Origin: Ectocarpus siliculosus
Taxonomy: Eukaryota; Sar; Phaeophyceae; Ectocarpales; Ectocarpaceae
Assembly: GCA_000310025.1 (NCBI GenBank)
Contig: FN648707.1
Span: forward strand, 126,541 to 190,540
Direction: 5' to 3'
Length of the DNA stretch: 64,000 nt
A model generated the notes under the pieces. That model saw only the letters and a list, made by a program, of their open reading frames with translations. It did no database searches and had not been told where the DNA came from. Numbering within the stretch: position 1 is the stretch's first letter; each line of letters starts with the position of its first letter. The position numbers were made by a program, and so were the translations under genes. This document shows positions 35,390-44,315 of this stretch, in pieces.

Positions 35390-35899
35390 TGCCATGGCTG
35401 GACATTCGATCGTGGCTGGAAGGGTGCGGCATGAATTGAGAGGCTACGTGTTCGGGAGCTACCGTGCGAGATGACCGGTGGTTGCACGATGAGTCTACGC
35501 GCGATTCAGGCACGTTTGTGAGAATTATGTTCATTTGGCTTTCTATTTTCTGGGTCGATTTTGTTTGTTGAAAGCCATGAGTTTGAGAACTGCGTCGACG
35601 TAGGCTGCTGTGTTGCGATGCGCACGAACGAACGTGGTGTTTATGGTCTGTGGTACATGTGTTTTTCATTTGTCAAGGATATGGTGTGCATCGTCTTGGA
35701 CTTCACCGCGCCGAATGGTGCAGTTGATGTTGTTGGGTCACTGCTAGCACTGCTGTCGAAAATCATGGGGGGGGATGAATGTGATGCTGAGATGCCATGA
35801 TCTTCGCCGCAGTACAAGCAGAGTTCTAGCGGACGTTCGGGTTTCATTGTTCATTTTGTTCACGTTTTCCGCGTTTTACCTGCGGAAAATGAGGAGAAG

Positions 35900-36200
35900 C
35901 CCTCAATTCTTGTTTGTTTGCGATTCCGCGTTTACCTGCGGAGTTTGAGGCAACTTCATGATACTTGTCTGATTCCTCGTTGCTAGGATAAGAAATACAT
36001 TTATTTCTTGTTTATTCGCGATTCCGCGTTTTTCCCGCGGAGTTCGGAGGTAACTTCATGATATTCGTTTGATTTCTCGTTGTTTGGATCCGAGAGTTGT
36101 TGCAGCAGGGGGGCTGTTAGCGGTTGTGTTTTGGGAGATGATGCAGCAGGGGGGCTGTTAAACTTTTATGTTTTGGGCGATGATGCAGCAGGGGGGCTGT
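35900..36200 (+). repeat. Tandem repeats in gag-element 3' region, including polypurine-like units
   Basis: Two imperfect units of about 90 bases (35904-35990 and 36000-36090) share GCGATTCCGCGTTT, CCGCGGAGTT/CTGCGGAGTT and AACTTCATGATA. They are followed by three units of about 42 bases, each with GCAGCAGGGGGGCTGT (near 36103, 36142 and 36184). The purine run followed by CTGTT resembles the junction of the true polypurine tract with the 3' LTR at 36800-36811. Confidence 0.75.
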
Positions 36201-36806
36201 CAAGAAGTCCATGTCTGGATGTTTGAGAAACGGCATAATAATTGGCGAAAGTTTCCTCTGGCGTCTTTGAACGCCGGGTTTTTAACGTTTGTCTATTTGT
36301 GCCGCATGTATTAGGTATTGATGACTGTTCTGAACGATGTATTGGAGGAAGGATTTGACATATTTTGGTAAGACATGGTTGAGGCCTATGTGCTTCCGAA
36401 GCTTAGTTCAAATTGGTCAATGAGTTGAAACACAGTTTTGTGCGAGGGTTTTGTTCGAGGTATTTGTTGACGCGTTTTGCCAGAGTTGTCCGTCCAGAGT
36501 CTTTATGACGTGGCTCTGATGTAATGTTGATCTTTGCTGAGTAATCTTCCAAGGATAAATCTTTGTGTTTGACTACTTGAGAATGTGGTGACATTTTCTC
36601 GAGAGGGGTGCTTGTTAAGACTCTTAGTGAAGTTCCATAGTCGTAGGAGGAGTAGTAACCTGAAACTTGAATATTCGATAGATCCGGGAGTTGAGATGAT
36701 TTATTTGTGGATACGAAAGATGAATGGTTTTTAGATTTGTTGCCGTTTTACCTGGCGTTATGTACGGAGGATCTCGTAGATCGTATCTCGTACCGAGTAG
36801 GGGGGC

Positions 36807-37047
36807 TGTTTGTGTGTGTACACGGCAGGATACAATTCTCCGAGATCTCCGAGGGGGTTACGCAGATGATATAGATATGGGTATGATAGACAGACTTGGT
36901 GCAGCAGGTTTTGCCTCTTCTTGCTCACGTCTGTCACTCGTTAAACTCTCTAATAAGCAAGGAACTTGAGTCACTCCTTTGTGCAACACGCTCTCGACAA
37001 GAGCCCGCGAGCGTGATAACATAGTACACGCGCCGACACCCCAAACA
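36807..37047 (+). repeat. 3' LTR
   Basis: 241 bp, preceded by the purine tract AGTAGGGGGGC and followed by the duplicated ACCAA (37048-37052). One visible difference from the 5' LTR. Confidence 0.92.
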
Positions 37048-37079
37048 ACCAAGAACCCGGTTTTGCACTTGAGGGTGAA

Positions 37080-37919
37080 CTACGGATGGATTTGCTTTCT
37101 GCGGGAGAAGAGCGGTACAAACGTGGTGGCGGCCTTTCGTTCGTGGTAGGCCTCCGTCAAGTCTACCCACGGGGGGCTGGGCGTGTTCTGACCGACAACG
37201 GCACCGAGTGGGTCAACGCGGATTTTTGGGGGCTTCTGGCGGAGCTGAACATTACGCGGGAGCTCACGGCGGTCGACGGGCCCAAGAGCAACGGTCGTGT
37301 GGAGCGGAGGATTGCGCTAGTGATGGAGGGGGGCAAGGCTGCGTTTCTGGAGTTCCCGAACCTTTTCCCCGGAGTTACGTTCCCGGCCAAGGCGCTGTCC
37401 TTCCGCGCCATCTGGCCCGAGGCCTTCGCGTGGATGAACGACTCTCTGAACATCGCAGTGGAGGCGAGCAAGGAAGACAAGCGGTGCACGGAGGTTAAGC
37501 TGTACGGCAGGAGGAGGATCCGAGTGCTTCTGCCGTTTATGATGCCCGACTTCCATCACCGTCATCGCCCGTCCAATATGCACAGCAAGGGGGAGCGGTG
37601 CTTCTATCTGAACTCAGGCCAGGATCATTCCTCTACGACGCACAAGATCATCACGCCGGCTGGGGTGCCCACCACGTACTCCGAACACTGCACCTTCTAC
37701 TTCGGCAGCCAGGGCTTTCGGGGAAATGGGCGTTCTTGGGAGTCGGTAGGGGGGGGTGGCCGGAGGCCCCGAAGTGGCGGCAGGAGCGGCGGCATCGGCG
37801 GCAGCTCCAGTGGCGACGGCGGCGACCTCTGGTGGCAGTGTTCCTCCCGCGGCGGCGGCGTGGGGAATGGAAAGGGTGGTCACCGGGGTTTCGTCTTCGT
37901 CGTGGAGAACAGGCAGTAG
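37080..37919 (+). pseudogene. Decayed Ty1/Copia integrase fragment
   Basis: The plus strand reads YGWICFLREKSGTNVVAAF (typical Copia integrase start) up to about 37140, then changes frame and continues with VLTDNGTEWVNADFWGLLAE. This holds the second Asp of the DDE triad in TDNGTEW, then the catalytic Glu in SNGRVERR. Farther on are GVTFPAKALSFRAIWPEAFA and EHCTFYFGSQ-like sequence, then a Gly-rich tail. No reverse transcriptase follows, and the 5' part is lost. The fragment abuts the broken exon A of copy 3 at about 37077-37080, so a rearrangement joined them. It is separate from the gag-only element, whose duplicated target lies outside it. Confidence 0.72.
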
Positions 37920-38464
37920 TCAAGTTAGAAATTCGAAATTCGGCCCAGGGCTACCTACCGTAGGGCAAGGATCTACAGATTGCAGGCCGGTAATCATAAA
38001 TTGCGGGCGAACGTTGTAGTCTGATGTCCGTGGTCCGTGATGGTGGTCGGATGTATCTACGTATCTTGGTATCTTGTGTCTGGTGAAGAGTTCATCTCGG
38101 AACAATTAATTAGCTGTGGCTGATGGCTGATGGCTGATGGATGATGGATGATGCGCCAGTGGTGCACTCTTACGTACCACCAAACTCACGAAAGACTTTG
38201 CCATCTCGGCCTGCCTCACACGCACAAGCTTTGACCAACCCGAGACCTACCTTCATGCATTTGATACGGGAACCAGTAGCTCGGACAAACTCGGACAGAC
38301 GCATATTGTTGCGGAAAGAACAGTATTCTTGTCACATGGTCTCAACAATAAGGTTCAGTATCAGCCCAGCAACAAGTTGTTCACAAATTGCTGTAGGCTG
38401 TAGGGTTCAAGCCCACTGTCTGTAGTATAGCGTACGCCGTGCAGCATCGGCATTAGTTCTCTAG
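37920..38464. other. Intergenic spacer between divergent copies 3 and 4
   Basis: No gene seen. A GATGGCTGATGGCTGATGGA-type short tandem repeat lies at about 38115-38155. The promoter of copy 4 should lie here, but no motif stands out. Confidence 0.6.
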
Positions 38465-38537
38465 CTGTGGTAGATAGCACCATTGGCGTCATTCGACGGA
38501 CAGCAGGGGTGGCTGGCTGTACCCGAGATCTACATCC
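38465..38537 (+). promoter_or_regulatory. Conserved 5' leader upstream of copy 4 exon A
   Basis: GATAGCACCATTGGCG and, farther on, GGACAGC...GGTGGCTG.CTGTAC are shared with 14230-14300 upstream of copy 2, up to the shared ATGGCGTC. Conservation just upstream of the start in two copies suggests the 5' UTR or core promoter was duplicated with the gene. Confidence 0.5.
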
Positions 38538-39789
38538 ATGGCGTCGCCGTCGCCAGCCTCTCTCGAAGATCACGGATCCAGTCTACACAATAGCTCGACC
38601 TCGAGCCAACCGGGTGAAATTAATTGCTGATGTTGACGTCTTCACCCTCAAGTGCGAAACCGGATTCTTCGTTGCGGGCCTTCAGCCTTGGGAAGCGGCC
38701 TGGACTCCCAATGCTATGCTGTGCACGCTGATCACCATGACCGTGACATCGGCATGGATAAGCCGGCGCAAATCTATCAAGAAACTCATCATGTTCTTCG
38801 GCCACTGGCTCAGGTGTGCTCTAGACCGCGTAGACGAACAACCTTTGATGGCACCATAGTACAGCGGCACCTACCTTGAAGACTGGATAGGTCGAGCCAG
38901 GAGCAGTGAGCACAGCAGGTTCCTTACGAAGACGGAATCACAAGGGCCACTGCTTGCTACTGTTTTCTACCCTTGCTTGTTGGTGGTGCTGTACAGAGGC
39001 CTTCCGTGTCCATATCGCGGGATGTATTCTACAGCAGTACGATGGAGATTGCTGAAGGATTAAGGAATAATAAAAACACACACAGAAAGACTACCCATTC
39101 GAGATACATACCCACAGTCGAACGGGATGTGGTGGAGTCTCTTCAGTGATTGATATACTTCCGAGGAGTGCTTCCGCAGTTAGCACATCACACATCATAC
39201 CAGGCTGGTCAACTGGCTTTTTTCGGGACTCTGCTGGCATCAAGTTTTGCATTCGCGGAGTAACATTTTTTGCCCCAACATCAACCGGTCTTGGGTGTGC
39301 GCGTTGACTGCCGTGTAACTTGAGAGTAGTCTAGCGGCTTCTGTGCCGAACCGCCTCCTACATATTGTGCCGGGTTGTTTTTGCCCCCTCTCTCCTTTGG
39401 TTGGTCCATCCCAACAGTAGTGTTCATGCTCATGGTCGAGATCCGAGATAACAAGCCGCCTCGGGTTTGCCCCGGGGGTACTTTGAGAAGGGGTGCATGC
39501 GGGGAAGATTGAAAACAAACACCGGACGACAACGCGTTGACAATCCTTTCGGTGATCTTGTGGGAGGGGGGGCACAATCTCCCACACTACTGACAGTTTT
39601 GTAACCCGCCCATGGGACACATGGGCTGCCCATGGGTGACCCAATGGGTATGCCCATGGGTGGCCCATGAAGTGCCCATGAAGTGCCCACCGTGGGCGCT
39701 TCACCTACAACTTCGCCACCGGCTTATCAACCTAGAACTTAGCCACCAGCGCCAACCTAGCACGTAGCGTGTGGGCTTGGGGATAGGAT

Positions 39790-39812
39790 TAGGGTTAGGG
39801 TTAGGGTTATTA
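39790..39812 (+). repeat. Interstitial telomere-like TTAGGG repeat
   Basis: About 3.5 copies of TTAGGG inside the core of the CCCATGGG-array element. The same position in the element at 31850 (32040-32056) also carries them, so they belong to the element rather than marking a chromosome fusion. Confidence 0.8.
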
Positions 39813-39842
39813 GCCGCTATAATGCCCGTTCCAAAGCAGATA

Positions 39843-40059
39843 CCGTATATGACACAAGATAACACACCCCCTGGACCGATTTTCAAAGCTCGATTACTCC
39901 ACGACGAAGAGGATGCATAAATGAAACAATACGTTTTCGAACAGCTCTCGACGAGACGGTTCCAACGCCGCCGTTTCCGGCGCTGTGACTCTTCCTGCTG
40001 TTGAGAAATCGAGCTTTGAAAATCGGCCAAGGGGGTGTGTTATCTTGTGTCATATACGG
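39843..40059. mobile_element. 217-bp MITE with TA duplication
   Basis: The ends are inverted copies beginning CCGTATATGACACAAG and continuing ATAACACACCCCCT..ACCGATTTTCAAAGCTCGAT. TA flanks both sides (39841-39842 and 40060-40061). The empty site is visible in the related element at 32096-32101 (AAGCAGTAAAGC). It is similar in size and in its CCGTA start to the MITE at 2080 but otherwise different in sequence. Confidence 0.85.
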
Positions 40060-40512
40060 TAATAAGCTATTGTTAAGGAGTACACTGTTTCCGGTTGAAC
40101 GGCCCATGGGTCAACCATGGGTGAACCATGCGCACCACGTGGTGCCCATGCGCGACCCATGGGTGTCCCATGGGCGTTTTAGCAGAACTGTAGAAGGTGT
40201 GGGAGATCCGGCAGGACAAGGGGGGCTACATACGACAGAGGATATTTTACTGCACTAAAGATCAATTCGCATGCATACGACCGTGGAGAAAATAAAGGTC
40301 TGAGGAGCACAGCTTGCGTCCCGACCACAACACAAGAAAGGTTCCATCCAAAAAAACAGGATAGATCGTAAGGTACCCCCAAGATGTACCAATAAGAACA
40401 AGGAGTAGCTGGGGGGCGTGTCCAAAAAAGAAACTCTCCACTCTTCGTTCTTTTCACACCTACAATAATAATGGTTGTAAGTGCAAGTACGTGCAATGTT
40501 TGTCCTAGGGAG

Positions 40513-41062
40513 GGGGAGGGGGGGGTACTCTCAAAGTCGTGCATGCCGTAGTCGTTAGACCATTGACCTCGCATCCCTACAAAGCCGGGACGGAGCACGC
40601 CGGGTTCTCACCGGACCAGGCGCTCACATCACCAAGCGCAGAGTGCCGGGAGGTATTCGGCGAGTCGCATGAAGGGTGCGCTGCACCCTGCTAAGGGTGT
40701 TCGGCATCTTGTGCTTACTTCCTTGCGTACGGATGACAGCTGCGTATGACTTGATTTATTTTCTGGTGCTTTTACTTCCAGAGACAGTTGTAAACACTGT
40801 GTAAGTGCCTCGAGGGTGCTTGACCAATTTAACTCAACGTGGTGCGATTATCCCGTTTGCGCGGAGTGAGAGTTCTCAACCCCGCAGAACATAATCTACT
40901 CGACCACCATCCATTCATGGTTACCACAAAACAAAAGAGAAAATGGCAAAAAAAAACATCGGTAACCTGGTTGCCGAGCTCACGGCTTGTTTCACAACGT
41001 CGCTGCCAAGCGACGAAAACCCAACCCCGATGGCAAACACCGGGGGATCTGTCCTAGGGGGG
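40513..41062 (-). repeat. Long inverted repeat, left arm
   Basis: Reverse complement of 43335-43958. Landmarks are the GTAGTCGTTAGACCATTGAC stretch near 40560, AGCCGGGACGGAGCACGCC, CCTTGCGTACGGATGACAGC, and CAACCCCGATGGCAAACACC at the inner end. Identity looks high but not perfect. It lies in intron A-B of copy 4. Open frames in it are not conserved between the arms. Confidence 0.8.
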
Positions 41063-43334
41063 GGGGCGGTGATATTTTCGCGGCTTGGCCCCAGCTCTAC
41101 CACGGGCTTCGCTACTCCCTCTGTAGGACTTGCCTGGCACAAGACGCGCACCACCACATCCTGTCTGCTGAAGGGGGTTGAGCAAGTCTTTTTCGTCAGA
41201 GATCAAAATGAGCTGTGATGATGCTACATGTCGGACAACTGAAATCAATTATTCAATGGAGACGAAAAAGGCATTGTAGTATACTTCAATTTATGCGCCC
41301 GCCATCGGTACGCCGACAAGCGCTTGGGGACAAACTTCGAGTGCCCAGCTTGTAGACCATCCGGATATCTCTTGGCAAATGTGTAGGCTGGCCATGCTCT
41401 TACGCAGACTCACCTTCTTCTTGGGTCCCATGCCATACGATCATGCTTACGACGGAGTTTCTTTGGGATAGGTTTGCGGTTACAACACCGCTTTTCTCCC
41501 GTCTCGTGCCTGGCAAGTGTGGAAACCCGACGATGTGCTACCGGCCGCTGCCCCCGCTTGTCTACAGATCAGTGGTCTGCTCTTTCAGCTCCTGGTCGTG
41601 ATACAGTCAATCATGATATCGGTCTGCTGGGCGGGAGCAAACCTGGAGAACCTAATCTTGGCCATCAAGTTTCTCGAGCTGGCTTCGAGGTACATGCTGG
41701 CGATCACCAACCTGGTCTGTGTCAACCTCGCCCTCATCGTCATGGTAAGCAAGCAGAGTAGTCTTTGCAGCTGCGTACTGTTGTTTGCCCTGCGCGATAA
41801 CCACCATCCCAATGCCACCCGAACAATTAACCAACAACAGTAACACACGAATGCCAAGCGGTGTTCCCTTTGTGGACAGGTCAGATACACGTACTCCAGT
41901 TGTAGTATATCGGTCGTGCTTTCCCGCCGTTTTCATGACGGACAATCGGCTCCGACACTAGTACAATCAAATGACCAAGGCTCTGCAAGATTTAGCTGCC
42001 GTTTGGACCCCTGCTCAAGGTTTTCGCCGAACCGCCGACCATGAACGTGACCTATCTTCTCTCATCTCCGCTCGTTGCCTGTGGCCTTTTACCCCTCTTG
42101 CCGACCCACCGAATGAATGAAGGCTCATCGAATGCTGTCTCGTGTCAACAGCCTCAGCTCGCCCCTAGCGATATTCCTGTGCGTCTTGCTCTCTTTTGCA
42201 ACGGCTGCCGCATCCGTGCCGTTCTGGGATTCGGTCGTACTCACGGCCACCTACTTCTTTCCGATAAGCTAAAGCGAGGTATGGAGACTGGAGACCACTT
42301 GGCGCCAACAAGGAGGCCGTAAAGTTGTACCATATCATTTACGGCGCCCGATGCATCATGCGTGTGTGTAGCGCTGGAGATCCTCTCACCAAAATGTCTC
42401 CGTGGCGTCCTAGAGCTTACACGTATCCCCTGACTCAACCACTGTTGTTCAGTGTCACATTTGTGGCGGTGGTATCAGTGTCTGCCGTGCTGTATCGGTT
42501 CAATACTCGTGTCTGGCGATGAATGGTTGATGCAGGGAGCCGCCGATTGGATGGCGATCTCCAGTTTCTTCCTTGAGTTTATCGTCGGCACCTGCATGAT
42601 CGTCATCGTGGCCTGGCTGCTGGTGTTCCGGACAAAGGAGGTCATGGAGTGCTGGAGAATACACCCCCGCCATCCGCTATTATTTCGGCCTGACCATCAT
42701 CGGCACCGCAGTCAACCTGGCTGTTGGAATTTCCGGCACCATATATGTCGTGGGCGGGCGTGAGAAGTGAGTGTTGGCTATACAGTATCCACACAACGGC
42801 CGGGGCCTTGCGATACAAAGCTTGGCCACCAGCAGGTAGCTGTAGCAGAGGCTTGGCGCTTTGTCTACCGTTCAGGGCGGCAAGAAAAGACCAACAAAAG
42901 CGCGAATCGTAGTTTTTCACTGAAGCTGTCCGGGAATACGGAGGTCGATTTCGTGCAAGCCACGTTTAGGTTCTGTCACCAAGTTGACATACTCATGCTG
43001 CCTTCGCTGCTTCGTAATAGGGTGTCTCGCGCCGAAGCTGCGTCTTCTCAAGGGGCTAGAACTACACTCGAACCCCCAGCAGCCTTAAGCTATCCTGTAG
43101 GTGAACATCTCATGCCGTCAGATTAACGCTACTGCCCCTACCACCAGCGTTTCAGCGGCGGTGTCTGCGTGCACATTGTAGGTATGGCCCCGGAACGCGT
43201 CCTCGCCCACCAGTGGATTCGGTACATGTAGACATGTTTCACCTCTTGTATTCGATGCCCATCATTGAGTGACTGCTCGGTCCACCGGCAACATTGCCTT
43301 CCCCGTGCGCGCGCCTCTCACCTTCCAACAAACG

Positions 43335-43958
43335 ACCCCCCCCCCCCCCCCCCCCCTGGTGTTTGCCATCGGGGTTGGGTTTTCGTCGCTTGGCAACGAC
43401 GTTGTAAAACAAGCCGCCCCCCCCGGTGTTTGCCATCGGGCCTGGGTTTTCGCCGCTTGGCAGCGATGTTGTAAAACAAGCCGATTCACTTCGTGAGCTC
43501 GGCGACCAGGTTACCGCTTTTTTTTTGTTTGCCTTTGTTTTGTTTTTTGCGGTAACCATGAATGGTGGTCGAGTGGATTATGTTGTGCGGGGTGGAGAAC
43601 CCTCACTCCGCGCAAACGGGATAATCGCACGTTGTATTAAATTGGTCAAAAACCTTCGAGGCAGTTACACAGAGCTTACATTTGTCTCGGAAGTGAACGC
43701 ACCAGAAAAAAATGAAGTCATACGCAGCTGTCATCCGTGCGCAAGGAAGTAAGCACAAGATCCCGAACACCCTTAGCAGGATGCAGCGCACCCTTCATGC
43801 GACTCGCCGAATACCTCACGGCGCTTCGTGCTTGGTGATGTGAGAGCCTGGTCCGGTGAGAACCCGGCGTGCTCCGTCCCGGCTTTGTAGGGATGCGAGG
43901 TCAATGGTCTAACGACTACGGCATGCACGACTACGAGTACCCCCCCCCCGATCCGTTG
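43335..43958 (+). repeat. Long inverted repeat, right arm
   Basis: Plus-oriented partner of 40513-41062. The inner end has a 60-base unit (GGTGTTTGCCATCGGG ... TTGTAAAACAAGCCG) in two tandem copies and starts with a run of about 22 C (43336-43357). The outer end reads GGGATGCGAGGTCAATGGTC then TAACGACTACGG, with a tRNA D-arm-like look. It lies in intron D-E of copy 4, just before exon E. Confidence 0.8.
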
Positions 43959-44315
43959 CCTTGGGTGCCGCATTCCCTAGTTATCTCTCTTCTGCTGTCA
44001 AGGCCCTTCCTCTTCGTGCTGTCGTGGACCGCTCATCTTGTCCATATCGCGCTGGACACCATCGTCCTGTACGGTGTCCTGGGGGCACCGGCGAGACAAA
44101 TGGATGAGAACGGCGGCTCGTCTTCCTCTGATCGCCTCGTCTCTGGAACGGGATTCCGAAACTCGAGCAACGCTGGGTCAAGCAACGGTGGCCATCGGAG
44201 AATCAACGGTTTGACCAAGCGCAACTCGAAGCCTCGTGTCCCCAATACACGACGGGTAAAAGACCGCCCGAAAAAAACTTCGTCCTCTGCTGTCGGTCGC
44301 AGTTGGACTGATTGA

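Larger units (their letters stand above)
32910..37047 (+). mobile_element. LTR retrotransposon carrying gag only (TR-GAG type)
   Basis: A 4138-bp element with 241-bp LTRs (32910-33150 and 36807-37047) that begin TGTTTGTG and end CCCCAAACA. They differ by one base as far as I can see, and ACCAA is duplicated at both flanks. A 698-codon gag gene occupies 33293-35389. The 1.4 kb from 35390 to 36806 has no protease, integrase, reverse transcriptase or RNase H. A purine tract (AGTAGGGGGG) precedes the 3' LTR. Elements with LTRs and an intact gag but no pol are known as TR-GAG in plants, and they need pol from a partner. Near-identical LTRs indicate recent insertion. Confidence 0.9.
27484..37080 (-). 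pseudogene. Seven-TM-like membrane protein, copy 3, disrupted by LTR element
   Basis: Minus-strand exons: A in two pieces (about 37080-37048 and 32909-32766), B 29906-29729, C 29376-29221, D 28952-28723, E 27796-27484. Exon A is split by the LTR element at 32910-37047, and ACCAA is present on both sides. Reading across the junction gives FTLKCKTGFL then VAGFQPWEA, matching copies 2 and 4, so insertion hit coding sequence. Two bases are also missing near 32845 relative to the other copies, and the N-terminal part of exon A beyond 37080 is replaced by Copia integrase sequence. Exon B carries a four-base insertion compensated by a one-base deletion, changing about 20 residues (THTVNHDIDLLGGIKPGARN in place of the usual TM2 end) before the frame returns. 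Exons C-E read cleanly. The gene cannot make the full protein. Confidence 0.8.
39577..40207. mobile_element. CCCATGGG-array TIR element with nested MITE
   Basis: Left end ATCTCCCACACTACTGACAG then TTTTG; the reverse complement of the right end is ATCTCCCACACCTTCTACAG then TTCTGCT. Both subterminal zones are arrays of CCCATGGG palindromes and half sites. The core has AGGGTTAGGGTTAGGGTTAT and CACTG..TCCGGTTGAA. A 217-bp MITE (39843-40059) has inserted in the core. Without it the element is about 412 bp. No coding capacity and no target duplication recognised. It lies in intron A-B of copy 4. Confidence 0.72.
38538..44315 (+). pseudogene. Seven-TM-like membrane protein, copy 4, three lesions
   Basis: Exons by alignment: A 38538-38813, B 41573-41744, C 42123-42278, D 42536-42766, E 44003-44315, with the same splice sites and phases as copies 1 and 2. 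From the conserved ATG the frame hits TGA at 38628, and the remaining exon A (FTLKCETGFF onward) is one base out of frame. Exon C has an in-frame TAA at 42270. Exon D is 231 rather than 230 bases, with an extra C near 42670 that breaks the frame before TM6. Exons B and E are open. Two inverted copies of a 550-620 bp repeat lie in introns A-B and D-E, bracketing exons B-D. Three independent lesions make a pseudogene much more likely than assembly error, but read support was not available to me. Confidence 0.78.

Noticed and set aside
34570-35487. 305-residue minus-strand frame rich in Pro, Ala and Ser
   Set aside because: Antisense shadow of the GC-rich repetitive C-terminal part of gag.
43330-43360. 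CRISPR-like or other regular array
   Set aside because: Repeats in the window are tandem or dispersed without regular unique spacers, and the genome is eukaryotic.
43880-43945. tRNA gene at the outer end of the inverted repeat
   Set aside because: A D-arm-like GGTCAATGGTCTAAC is present, but I could not find a full cloverleaf or B box, and it is repeated in the other arm.
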